A DNA stretch of 64,000 bases from Bacillota bacterium (GTDB lineage Bacteria > Bacillota > Clostridia > DSM-8532), in NCBI GenBank assembly GCA_023415825.1, contig JAEZJF010000022.1, forward strand, positions 186,001-250,000, read 5' to 3'. The position numbers and the translations under genes are program-made. Positions 43,105-51,661 of the stretch are shown here, piece by piece (position 1 is the stretch's first letter; each line of letters starts with the position of its first letter). The notes beneath the pieces were generated by a model that made no database searches, was not told the origin of the DNA, and saw only the letters and a list, made by a program, of their open reading frames with translations.

Positions 43105-46100
43105 TTGTATTTAAAATCCCTTGAGATACAAGGATTTAAATCCTTTGCGGATAGAATTGTATTGCATTTCAATAAAGGTCTGACCTCAGTGGTAGGTCCC
43201 AACGGCAGCGGAAAAAGCAATATTGCCGATGCGGTGCGGTGGGCTTTGGGTGAACAAAGCGCTAAAACCTTGCGCGGAAGCAAAATGGAGGATGTCATTT
43301 TTGCCGGAACCCAGCACCGTAAGCCGGTTGGGTTTGCTGCGGTTACTATTACCATCGACAATAACGACCACATGCTTCCCGTTGATTTTACCGAGGTCAC
43401 CGTATCCCGACGCATGTACCGGTCGGGCGAAAGTGAATACTATCTTAATAAAACCCTATGCAGATTAAAGGATATTCAAGAGCTCTTTATGAATACGGGT
43501 GTGGGCCGCGAGGGCTACTCCATTATTGGTCAGGGGCGTATTGACGAGATCTTAAGTACCAAGTCGGATGAGCGGCGCCTGGTTTTTGAGGAAGCGGCAG
43601 GCATCACCAAGTATAAAGCGCGCAAACGTGAAGCGGAGCGCAAATTGGAGAATACAAGGCAGAATCTCCTGCGCATCAATGATATTCTGGTGGAGCTGGA
43701 AAGCCAGCTCGGCCCCCTGGCTCAGCAGGCTGAAACAGCCCGTCGTTACATAGACCTGAGCAATGAGCTGAAAGGTCTTGAAGTGAGCTTGTTTCTGGAT
43801 ACCATAGACAAGCTGAAGGACAGGATGGGTGAGATAGAGGGCCAGACACAAACCATCAGGGAACAGATTGACGAAGAAAATCGCAGGATTGAGAATATCA
43901 AGAATAAGAACCGTAGTAAGAACGAGCATCTGGAAAAGCTAAAAAAAGAGCTTGAAGAGCTGCGTGGGATTATTCACTCACTGGATACCGATATTGAAAA
44001 GAATGAAGGCCACGTAAGGCTTTGTGAAGAAAAGATCCGCAACCTCACCTCAAATAATGAGAACTATGGTGAAGACATTAATTCTATAAAAGCGCGTATG
44101 ATCCAGCTTGAGGCTGACGTGGAAAAGAAGCGCAAGCGCATGGTGCAGTTGGAGCGTGACGGTGAGCATTTTACCAAGCTCCTTAAGGAGGCCGAAGAAA
44201 CCCTGTCTTCCATTGTGGCTCGCCTGGATGAAGGCGAAAGGCTTGTAGAAGAAGCTAAACAGGCTATTATGGACAAGCAGGACAGCTTATCCGATGCCAA
44301 GATCAACCTCAATAATTTGAAAAATGACGCCGACAACTTTCGCCAGCTCAAAACCCGGTTGCAGGAGGATATCCGGCAGTCCATTCTCGAAAAAGACCGG
44401 GAGAGCATGCAAAAGGAGGATCTTGACAAGGCCTTAAGAAAAACCCGGGCTGACATAAGCCTCTCCAAGGATACGCTTCAAGCCCTGGAGCAGAATAAGG
44501 CCGAAACCCAAAGGAGCCTTCAGGAGCTCAAAAGTAAGCAAGAGGCCATTAGACGGGAGGTTCATACTCTGGAATCCCGCCATAAGGTGCTCACTGACAT
44601 GGAAGAAAGCATGGAAGGCTATAGCCACAGCGTTAAAGCCATTATGCAGGCTTGCCATGAAAACAAAGCCTTCGGTCAGGGCATTCATGGGGCTCTGGCT
44701 CAGCTCATCACAGTGGAGGAACGCTTTGAGACCGCCATTGAAGTCTCCTTGGGCGGCGCGCTACAGAATATTGTCACCGAGGATGAGTACGCAGCAAAAA
44801 GAGCCATTGAGTTTTTAAAGGAAAATCGTCGGGGCAGAGCGACCTTTCTGCCTAGAACTTCTGTAAAATCACGTACCCTGGAACCGGCCCTGCTGGCAAG
44901 AGTGCAGGCCATGAAGGGATTTGAGGGCATAGCCTCGGACAAAATAAGCTGTGACCAAAAGTTTAATGATATCCTGCTTAACCTTCTGGGCAGAACTGTG
45001 GTTGTTGATACCATGGATTCTGGAATTGCAATGGCAAGGCAGTTTGATTATGCTTTTCGCATAGTGACCCTGGATGGTGAGCTTTTAAATACCGGCGGAT
45101 CCATGTCGGGCGGCAGCATGGGTGGGAAATCCTCCAGCCTCATTGGCCGAAATCGTGTTATCAAGGAGCTTGAGGAAAACCTCAAAAAGACGATGCATAA
45201 GCAGAATGAGGTGGATAGGGAAATCCAGACTGTGGAAGCAGGTCTCCGGGAAAATCACACTGCCCTTGAAAAAGAGCAAAAAAACCTTTCAGAACTGGAG
45301 CTGGTCAGATTAAGGGATGAAAGCCATGTTGCCCGTATATTGGATAATATCCGCAAGCTGACAGCCCGTATCGATATGCAAAAGCAGCAGGATTTGGAAA
45401 TCGTGCGACAAATTGAAGAGGTCAAGTCTGAGAGTGACAAAGAGGCCTTAAAGGTCAAGGCCATAGAGGATGAGATTCTGGTGCTCAAGGAGAAGGTGCA
45501 GCTTCATCAAACCCGTAACCGGGATGAGCAAACCAAACGCGATGAGCTGCATACCGATATAAATGATTACAGGGTATCGGTGAACTCTGTGGCCGAAAGC
45601 AAGCAAAGCCTGCAGGAGCAAATTGCGCTCCTGATTGAAGAAAAAAATAATATCACCACCAATCTTTCAAAGCGTGAAGCGGAGAAGAAGCGTAATTTGG
45701 AGCGCATTTCAGAGCTTGAGGCTGAGATTGTGGGGATCACAGAGAAAATTGCCCGTATACATGAGGAAAAAACAGGACGCTCTCTCAAGGCCGAAGGCTA
45801 TTCCGATGAAATAAAGGTTCTGGAAGAAGAGCTCTCCGGAATGCTGGATAAGGTAACCGAGCACAATAGCACTATTTTAACCCTTCAAGAGGAGCAAGGA
45901 AAGCTTGATGCCAGAAAGGCAAAAATGGAAAGTGAGCTGGAGACTGTTCAAAACAGGCTTTGGGATGAATATGGGCTTACTTACGGCAACGCACTGGGCA
46001 TTAAATGTGAGATCCAGAATTTTAAGGGCACCCAGAACAGGATTAATGACCTGAAAAGCGAGATTCGTGAGCTGGGCCCTGTAAATGTAGCAGCCATAGA

Positions 46101-46689
46101 GGATTATACCAAGACCAAGGAGCGTTTTGGCTTCATGAAAACACAGCATGATGACCTGGTACAGGCCGAAGAGAAATTGGAACGTGTCATTCATGACATC
46201 ACCCAGGTTATGAAAAAGCAGTTTGTGGAGCAGTTTGAGATTATAAATAAGAGCTTTAACCTGGTATTCAAGGAGCTTTTTGAGGGAGGCTATGCCGAGG
46301 TCCAGCTCACCGATACCGAGAATGTTCTGGAGAGCAATATTGACATTATTGTCCAACCGCCGGGTAAAAAGCTTCAGAACATGATGCTGCTGTCGGGCGG
46401 TGAAAGGGCCATGGTGGCCATCGCGCTGATCTTTGCCATTTTGAGAATGCGTCCGGCTCCATTCTATCTCCTGGACGAAATTGAGGCCTCATTGGATGAC
46501 GCCAATGTATACAAATTTGCAGAGTATATTCAACGCTATACCGATAAGCTCCAGTTTATTGCCATTACTCACCGCAAGGGCACCATGGAAGCAGCCGATA
46601 CCCTATACGGCGTGACCATGCAGGAGCACGGTGTTTCAAAAGTGGTTTCCATGAGGATGGATAGCATGGAAAAGGAGAATGCCGGGTAA
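43105..46689 (+). CDS. smc: chromosome segregation protein SMC
   Basis: 1194 residues, the full SMC length. Walker A GPNGSGKSNIADAVRWALGE at the N-terminus, coiled coil to about residue 500, hinge region about 520-680 ending with the glycine-rich GGSMSGGSMGGKSSS, second coiled coil to about 1030, then signature LLSGGERAMVAIALIFAI and Walker B FYLLDEIEASLDD. It forms the condensin ATPase core that organises and segregates the chromosome. The start is TTG at 43105 with GAGGTG eight bases ahead, giving the invariant MYLKSLEIQGFKSF. It is followed by ftsY 42 bases later, the usual Firmicutes pair. Confidence 0.97.
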   Translation: MYLKSLEIQGFKSFADRIVLHFNKGLTSVVGPNGSGKSNIADAVRWALGEQSAKTLRGSKMEDVIFAGTQHRKPVGFAAVTITIDNNDHMLPVDFTEVTVSRRMYRSGESEYYLNKTLCRLKDIQELFMNTGVGREGYSIIGQGRIDEILSTKSDERRLVFEEAAGITKYKARKREAERKLENTRQNLLRINDILVELESQLGPLAQQAETARRYIDLSNELKGLEVSLFLDTIDKLKDRMGEIEGQTQTIREQIDEENRRIENIKNKNRSKNEHLEKLKKELEELRGIIHSLDTDIEKNEGHVRLCEEKIRNLTSNNENYGEDINSIKARMIQLEADVEKKRKRMVQLERDGEHFTKLLKEAEETLSSIVARLDEGERLVEEAKQAIMDKQDSLSDAKINLNNLKNDADNFRQLKTRLQEDIRQSILEKDRESMQKEDLDKALRKTRADISLSKDTLQALEQNKAETQRSLQELKSKQEAIRREVHTLESRHKVLTDMEESMEGYSHSVKAIMQACHENKAFGQGIHGALAQLITVEERFETAIEVSLGGALQNIVTEDEYAAKRAIEFLKENRRGRATFLPRTSVKSRTLEPALLARVQAMKGFEGIASDKISCDQKFNDILLNLLGRTVVVDTMDSGIAMARQFDYAFRIVTLDGELLNTGGSMSGGSMGGKSSSLIGRNRVIKELEENLKKTMHKQNEVDREIQTVEAGLRENHTALEKEQKNLSELELVRLRDESHVARILDNIRKLTARIDMQKQQDLEIVRQIEEVKSESDKEALKVKAIEDEILVLKEKVQLHQTRNRDEQTKRDELHTDINDYRVSVNSVAESKQSLQEQIALLIEEKNNITTNLSKREAEKKRNLERISELEAEIVGITEKIARIHEEKTGRSLKAEGYSDEIKVLEEELSGMLDKVTEHNSTILTLQEEQGKLDARKAKMESELETVQNRLWDEYGLTYGNALGIKCEIQNFKGTQNRINDLKSEIRELGPVNVAAIEDYTKTKERFGFMKTQHDDLVQAEEKLERVIHDITQVMKKQFVEQFEIINKSFNLVFKELFEGGYAEVQLTDTENVLESNIDIIVQPPGKKLQNMMLLSGGERAMVAIALIFAILRMRPAPFYLLDEIEASLDDANVYKFAEYIQRYTDKLQFIAITHRKGTMEAADTLYGVTMQEHGVSKVVSMRMDSMEKENAG

Positions 46690-46731
46690 AGATAAACAAT
46701 AGTCAGTTTGATCTGAAAGGAAGTTAATGAT

Positions 46732-47862
46732 ATGGCAAAAGGTAAATGGTTTGATTGGGGAAACAAGAATAAAAATAAAGAGGAAGACAAGACGCTGGAT
46801 TTTCCTGTAAATGAGAAAGCTTTACAGGACGAGGCTTTAATAGAGAAAGAAGAGGCTAAGCCTGAACCGATCAAAGCTCCGGAAGTGCTGCCCGTAGCGG
46901 ACGAAATAGAATCCGGCAAAAAAGCCGGAGCGGAAAAAGAAAAGAAAGCAGGCTTTTTTAACAAGCTGAAGGATGGGCTCAAGAAAACAAGAGACTCCAT
47001 CACCCTCAGAATCGATCAGGTCCTTGTTTCCTTTGGAAAGGTTGACGAGGAGCTTTTCGAAGAACTGGAGGAAATACTCATCACCTCTGATATGGGTATG
47101 GATACATCCCTTAAAGTGATTGCCGAGCTTAAGGAAATGGTGAAAAAAGACAAGATCACCGACACCAGAGGGGTCAGACAGGCCATTAAAAAGATTATTT
47201 CATCCAGGCTTACCGATGAGCATGTGGGATTAAAGCTCACCACCAAGCCTTCAGTTATTGTCATTATAGGGGTCAATGGTGTAGGGAAGACCACCTCCAT
47301 CGGGAAGATTGCACATTATTTGAAGGAACAGGGCAAGAAGGTGACTGTTGCTGCGGCCGACACCTTCAGAGCGGCTGCCATTGATCAGTTGGAGATATGG
47401 ACAAAGCGTGCCGGGGTGGAGCTCGTCAAGCATTCCGAGGGCTCAGATCCTTCTGCTGTCATTTATGATGCCGTCCAGCATTGCAAATCAAAGGGTACTG
47501 ATGTATTGATCTGTGATACCGCCGGGCGTCTGCATACAAAAAAGAACCTCATGGATGAGTTGAAAAAGATTTTCCGTATTATAAAACGTGAGCTTCCTGA
47601 AGCAGATATTGAAACACTTCTGGTGCTTGATGCCACCACAGGGCAGAACGCTGTATCCCAGGCCAAGACCTTTTCAGAGGTTTCCGAGCTTTCCGGTCTT
47701 GTCCTGACCAAGCTTGACGGTACAGCCAAGGGCGGCATTATTGTATCCATTAAAACTGAACTTGACATTCCTGTAAAATTCATCGGTGTAGGTGAGCAGA
47801 TGGATGACCTCCAGCCCTTTAACCCTGCCGAATTTGTTGAAGCCCTCTTCGGCACGGACTAG
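46732..47862 (+). CDS. ftsY: signal recognition particle receptor FtsY
   Basis: 376 residues. An acidic/lysine-rich N-terminal A domain (about 1-75) for membrane contact, then the NG GTPase: GVNGVGKTTSIGKIAHYL (G1), DTFRAAAIDQLEIW, CDTAGRLHTKKNLM (G3), TKLDGTAKGG (G4) and VGEQMDDLQPFN. It docks ribosome-SRP complexes at the membrane for co-translational insertion. RBS AAAGGAAG. Paired with smc as in most Firmicutes. Confidence 0.97.
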   Translation: MAKGKWFDWGNKNKNKEEDKTLDFPVNEKALQDEALIEKEEAKPEPIKAPEVLPVADEIESGKKAGAEKEKKAGFFNKLKDGLKKTRDSITLRIDQVLVSFGKVDEELFEELEEILITSDMGMDTSLKVIAELKEMVKKDKITDTRGVRQAIKKIISSRLTDEHVGLKLTTKPSVIVIIGVNGVGKTTSIGKIAHYLKEQGKKVTVAAADTFRAAAIDQLEIWTKRAGVELVKHSEGSDPSAVIYDAVQHCKSKGTDVLICDTAGRLHTKKNLMDELKKIFRIIKRELPEADIETLLVLDATTGQNAVSQAKTFSEVSELSGLVLTKLDGTAKGGIIVSIKTELDIPVKFIGVGEQMDDLQPFNPAEFVEALFGTD

Positions 47863-47932
47863 GGTGAGCGGGCGGTTCTTAAGGCCCTTCTCCCTCATTG
47901 TTAAATAAATGACAAAAACCTTTTGGAGTCTA

Positions 47933-47961
47933 TTGATTTTTATCAGTTAAAGAGTTATCAT
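47933..47961 (+). promoter_or_regulatory. candidate promoter of the glycine riboswitch-serA transcript
   Basis: TTGATT, 17-base spacer, TATCAT, about 65 bases before the first aptamer. Confidence 0.4.
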
Positions 47962-48028
47962 AATGTTAACCTCAATTCAGGCAGTTCATTTGCCCTATGA
48001 GGAGTCGACAATTAAATAACCGGATGAG

Positions 48029-48203
48029 GGCCCAGGGAGAGCGGCTATTTTAACAGCACACCGAAGGAGTGAATCTCTCAGGTAAAGAAGACCTTGGCTT
48101 GACGGACCTCTGGAGAGACCGATGACGGCGCCGAAGGGGCAAGTCCGGATGAAATGGCTAAAACCATTTCCGGATGACTCTCTCAGGCAAAAGGACAGAG
48201 TAG
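48029..48203 (+). ncRNA. tandem glycine riboswitch (two gcvT-type aptamers) upstream of serA
   Basis: Aptamer 1 (about 48029-48100) has GGGAGAGC, CACCGAAGGAGTGAA and CTCTCAGGTAAA. Aptamer 2 (about 48106-48201) has TGGAGAGACC, GCGCCGAAGGGGCAA and CTCTCAGGCAAAAGGACAGAG. These are the conserved core strings of the glycine riboswitch; the closing stem of aptamer 2 is CTCTG with CAGAG, and the linker between the two is short, as in known tandem forms. A terminator at 48263-48292 lies between aptamer 2 and serA, giving a transcription-control platform. The hairpin GCATGA/TCATGC at 48212-48227 is inside the platform. Glycine-dependent control of serine synthesis is inferred. Confidence 0.93.
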
Positions 48204-48262
48204 CAGTCTTGGCATGAACATTCATGCTCTTGCTTCATTGTTATTAAAGGGACTCTTTGGGA

Positions 48263-48292
48263 GGTCAAACATTAAAGGTTTGGCTTTTTTTT
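48263..48292 (+). terminator. expression-platform terminator of the glycine riboswitch
   Basis: GGTCAAAC (48263-48270) pairs with GTTTGGCT (48278-48285; G-U pairs allowed), followed by a T-run. It sits 60 bases before serA. Confidence 0.75.
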
Positions 48293-48350
48293 ATATGAGC
48301 CGGCAAATAAAGGCTATCCCACCCCATTTTTATACGTAGGAGGTATGACT

Positions 48351-49955
48351 ATGGCAAAAATTATTGTAACCGACAAAATGGCATCCAACGGTATTGATTA
48401 TCTTAAAAGTAAGGGCTTTCAGGTAGACACTCCCTTCGGTATCTCTCATGAAGAGTTATTGGAAGTCGTTGATCAATACGATGCTATCATTGTGAGAAGT
48501 GCTACCAAGGTGAAAAAGGATATTGTTGACAGAGCTGCAAATCTTAAAGTTGCAGGCCGTGCCGGAAACGGCGTGGACAATATTGATGTGGAAGCTTGTA
48601 CCCGCAGAGGTATTACCGTAGTCAATACACCTGAAGGCAATACAATGGCTGCAGCGGAAATGAGTGTAGCTCTTGTCTATGCAGTCTTCAGAAATGTCGC
48701 TCAAGCCTATCATGCAGCCAAGAACAAGGACTTTCGCAGAAACAAGTTCGTAGGTGAGGAGCTTGACGGTAAAACCGCAGGGGTTATCGGTCTTGGCAAG
48801 ATTGGTTCAATCGTGGCTAAGAAGCTTATTGGAGCCGGTATGAACGTAGTGGGCTACGATCCCTATCTCACCGATGAACGCGTCACACAATTGGGGATTA
48901 CCCGTGTTGAAACACTGGATGAACTTTTAAAGATTGCCGATCTCATTACCATTCATATACCTAAAAGCCCGGAAAGCAAGAACCTTATCGGAGAACGGGA
49001 ACTGGCTCTTTGCAAAAAGGGTGTTCGTATCGTTAATGTTGCCCGCGGCGGTATGATTGATGAGAAGGCCCTTTATAACGCTATTGTGGAAGGACATGTG
49101 GCAGGCGCTGCTTTGGATGTCCAGGAGGTTGAGCCCAATTTCAACAAAGCACCGGAGGAGCAGGAATATTGGAATCCTCTCCTGGATTTGAATCAGGTCA
49201 TTCTTACACCTCACCTGGGTGCATCCACAAAGGAAGCTAATCTGAACTGCTCCCTGGGCGTTGCTAAGAATGTTGAAGCCGTACTGAATGGTGAATTGGT
49301 ACCGGCAGTTAATATGCCACCCATTTCAGGTGATTTAAATGAGCTCAAGCCTTACATAAGCCTTGGAGAAAAGCTTGGAGCCATTTACTATCAGGCCGAA
49401 AAAGATAGAGTCAACAAGATTGAGATAATCTATAGCGGTGATTTGGTTGATAAACCTACCAAGCCCATTACTTTGGCTATTGTTAAGGGCTTTCTATCAG
49501 TTGTCAGCCAATCCGAGGTTAACTATGTCAATGCAAGACTAAAGCTCAGCGAGATGGGTGTGGAGCTTGTGGAGAGTAAAACCAGCCAGCTCGAGAAATA
49601 TACCAACCTGATAACGGTCAAGTTCTTCCGTAAAAGCAAGGCTATTTCGGTTTCCGGTACAGTCTTTGCCAAGGAATCCATTAGAATTGTGGACTTCTTC
49701 GGTTATACCATGGACTTCGAACCTACCAGATACGTACTGGCGCTTCAGAACAAGGATGTGCCCGGTATTATCGGTAAAGTGGGAACTCTTCTTGGGCTGA
49801 ATAATATCAACATAGCAGCCATGCAATGGAGCCGTAGTGCCAAGGAAGATAAGGCTGTGTCCTTTGTCAGTGTTGACAGTGAGGTTTCAAATGAGCTGCT
49901 TGAAAAACTCCGTGGTATTGAGGGAATATTAAAGGCCTCCAGGCTTAATTTTTAA
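48351..49955 (+). CDS. serA: D-3-phosphoglycerate dehydrogenase
   Basis: 534 residues, the long SerA form. Substrate-binding/NAD domains: GRAGNGVDNIDVEACTRRGI, the NAD motif GVIGLGKIGSIVAKKL with acidic YDPY, VNVARGGMIDEKAL and the catalytic region LTPHLGASTKEA. Then an intervening domain (about 320-455) and a C-terminal ACT regulatory domain (LALQNKDVPGIIGKVGTLLG). It oxidises 3-phosphoglycerate to 3-phosphohydroxypyruvate, the first step to serine and then glycine. Start ATG 48351 is seven bases after AGGAGG; an in-frame ATG two codons earlier sits too close to it. Control by the tandem glycine riboswitch upstream is very likely, with ACT feedback at the protein level. Confidence 0.96.
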   Translation: MAKIIVTDKMASNGIDYLKSKGFQVDTPFGISHEELLEVVDQYDAIIVRSATKVKKDIVDRAANLKVAGRAGNGVDNIDVEACTRRGITVVNTPEGNTMAAAEMSVALVYAVFRNVAQAYHAAKNKDFRRNKFVGEELDGKTAGVIGLGKIGSIVAKKLIGAGMNVVGYDPYLTDERVTQLGITRVETLDELLKIADLITIHIPKSPESKNLIGERELALCKKGVRIVNVARGGMIDEKALYNAIVEGHVAGAALDVQEVEPNFNKAPEEQEYWNPLLDLNQVILTPHLGASTKEANLNCSLGVAKNVEAVLNGELVPAVNMPPISGDLNELKPYISLGEKLGAIYYQAEKDRVNKIEIIYSGDLVDKPTKPITLAIVKGFLSVVSQSEVNYVNARLKLSEMGVELVESKTSQLEKYTNLITVKFFRKSKAISVSGTVFAKESIRIVDFFGYTMDFEPTRYVLALQNKDVPGIIGKVGTLLGLNNINIAAMQWSRSAKEDKAVSFVSVDSEVSNELLEKLRGIEGILKASRLNF

Positions 49956-50000
49956 AAGAACCCAAAAATATTCTCATTTTATTATGCATAGTATAGTGAT

Positions 50001-50034
50001 AAAAGCAGGTTATTGAGTTTAGACCTGCTTTTTT
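50001..50034 (+). terminator. intrinsic terminator after serA
   Basis: Perfect stem AAAAGCAGGT/ACCTGCTTTT (50001-50010, 50023-50032) followed by TT. Confidence 0.88.
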
Positions 50035-50091
50035 CGTGGTATTATGTAACAAATAGGTGGTTAATTTTTTGTTTATAAGGAGTTGCCTTTC

Positions 50092-51648
50092 ATGAATCGT
50101 CCTTCGAGGCTTTTTACAGCTATCGATATTGGTTCACATAAACTCAAGATGAAGATTGTTGAGACCAACAGCGAGGGAGAAGTCAGAATTCTGGAAACTG
50201 CTGATTTGCTTATTCCACTTGGACGTGATACCTTTAATGACGGAAAGCTCAGCTTTGAGTCTGTGAAGAAAACCTGTGAGGCGATTCAAGGTTTCAAGCG
50301 CCTTATGACGGACTACGGAGTTAAGGAATGGCGTATTGTAGCCACAAGCGCTATTCGTGAGGCCTCCAACCGTGATTTTATGATTGACCGCATTCGTCTG
50401 CTTACCGGGTTTGATGCGGAAATCATCAACAATTCACAGGAAAAGTTTTTGATCTATAAGGCAATTAAATGGCAGCTTAACAATAGTGAGACCATTAAAA
50501 CCCAGGAGCCTACCCTTATTTTGAATATCGGAGCCGGAAGCATACAGCTTCTTCTGACAGAAAATAATCTGCTGGTTTCAAGCCAGAGCCTGAAAATCGG
50601 GGCTCTTCGCATTAAGGAATCCATTTCCAAACTGGAAAAGCATACGCTTAATTTTACCAGGGTTTTGGAGGAATACATTGAAGCCCATATCGAAAGCGTG
50701 GAATACTTAAAGAGTTCAAATGAAATAACCAACTTTGTACTGGTCAGTGCTGAGTTTGAGCAGCTTTTAACCGTTCTTGGGCTGGTTGTGCCCCAAAGGG
50801 TCATGGCCTTGGATAAAGCCCGCTTTAATGAAATTTATGAAAAGATTCTTACAATGACGACACAATCCATTGCTGAGAGCTATGGCCTTTCTCTGGCTGA
50901 AGCTGAGCTTTTTGTTCCCGCTCTCATCCTGATACGAAAATTCTTTGAAAAGACCAGCCATAAAAAAATAATCATCCCCAATGTCTCTTTGGTGGATGGT
51001 ATGATTGTGGAACGGGTCAATATGAACGAAAGAAAAGAAAGCAAAATAGATTTCAGCCAGGATATTTTGTTCTATGTGAGAAATCTGGCCGAGAGATATA
51101 AATACAACAAAAAGCATAGTGAGTTTGTAGAGGAAACCTCTCTTATTATTTTTGACCAGATGGCTTCAATCCACGGACTTGACAAGAAGGCGCGGTTTCT
51201 CCTTCAAATCGCAGCGCTTTTGCACGATACGGGCAAATATATCGGAGCCGATCCGCACTATATCTATTCCTATAACATTATCAAAGCGGCCCAGGTCATC
51301 GGCCTTTCCGATGAGGATTTGCTCATAGTGGCTTCAGTTGCGCGTTACCACAGTCAGGAGGCTCCGAGCTTTGAAAGCTCAGGTATCACCAAGCTCGCTA
51401 CCGGGGACAAAATCACAGCCATGAAGCTTATTGCAATTATCAGAATCGCCGATGCTTTGGATACCAGTCATAAACAGAAGCTGAAGCTCTTAAGCCTGGG
51501 AGCCAAGGAAGGCCGATTTGTGATAAAGGCGGAGGTATCTGAGGAAGTCATTCTGGAGACCTGGACCTTCCAGATGAAAGCTGAATTTTTCACAGAAGTC
51601 TTTGGTATGGAGCCCATATTGCAAATAAAAAACAGACTTCTTGGATGA
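50092..51648 (+). CDS. ppx: Ppx/GppA exopolyphosphatase family protein
   Basis: 518 residues. The N-terminal ASKHA phosphatase fold shows FTAIDIGSHKLKMKIVE and WRIVATSAIREASN, with LNIGAGSIQLLL for the phosphate loop. The C-terminal part is an HD-like domain (LLHDTGKYIGADPHYIYSYNII ... IRIADALDTSH). The family removes terminal phosphates from polyphosphate or hydrolyses pppGpp. The next gene is polyphosphate kinase, with frames that overlap or nearly abut, so polyphosphate turnover is the likely role. ATG 50092 has AAGGAGTT eight bases ahead. Confidence 0.9.
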   Translation: MNRPSRLFTAIDIGSHKLKMKIVETNSEGEVRILETADLLIPLGRDTFNDGKLSFESVKKTCEAIQGFKRLMTDYGVKEWRIVATSAIREASNRDFMIDRIRLLTGFDAEIINNSQEKFLIYKAIKWQLNNSETIKTQEPTLILNIGAGSIQLLLTENNLLVSSQSLKIGALRIKESISKLEKHTLNFTRVLEEYIEAHIESVEYLKSSNEITNFVLVSAEFEQLLTVLGLVVPQRVMALDKARFNEIYEKILTMTTQSIAESYGLSLAEAELFVPALILIRKFFEKTSHKKIIIPNVSLVDGMIVERVNMNERKESKIDFSQDILFYVRNLAERYKYNKKHSEFVEETSLIIFDQMASIHGLDKKARFLLQIAALLHDTGKYIGADPHYIYSYNIIKAAQVIGLSDEDLLIVASVARYHSQEAPSFESSGITKLATGDKITAMKLIAIIRIADALDTSHKQKLKLLSLGAKEGRFVIKAEVSEEVILETWTFQMKAEFFTEVFGMEPILQIKNRLLG

Positions 51649-51661
51649 ATGGGTGAAAAGA

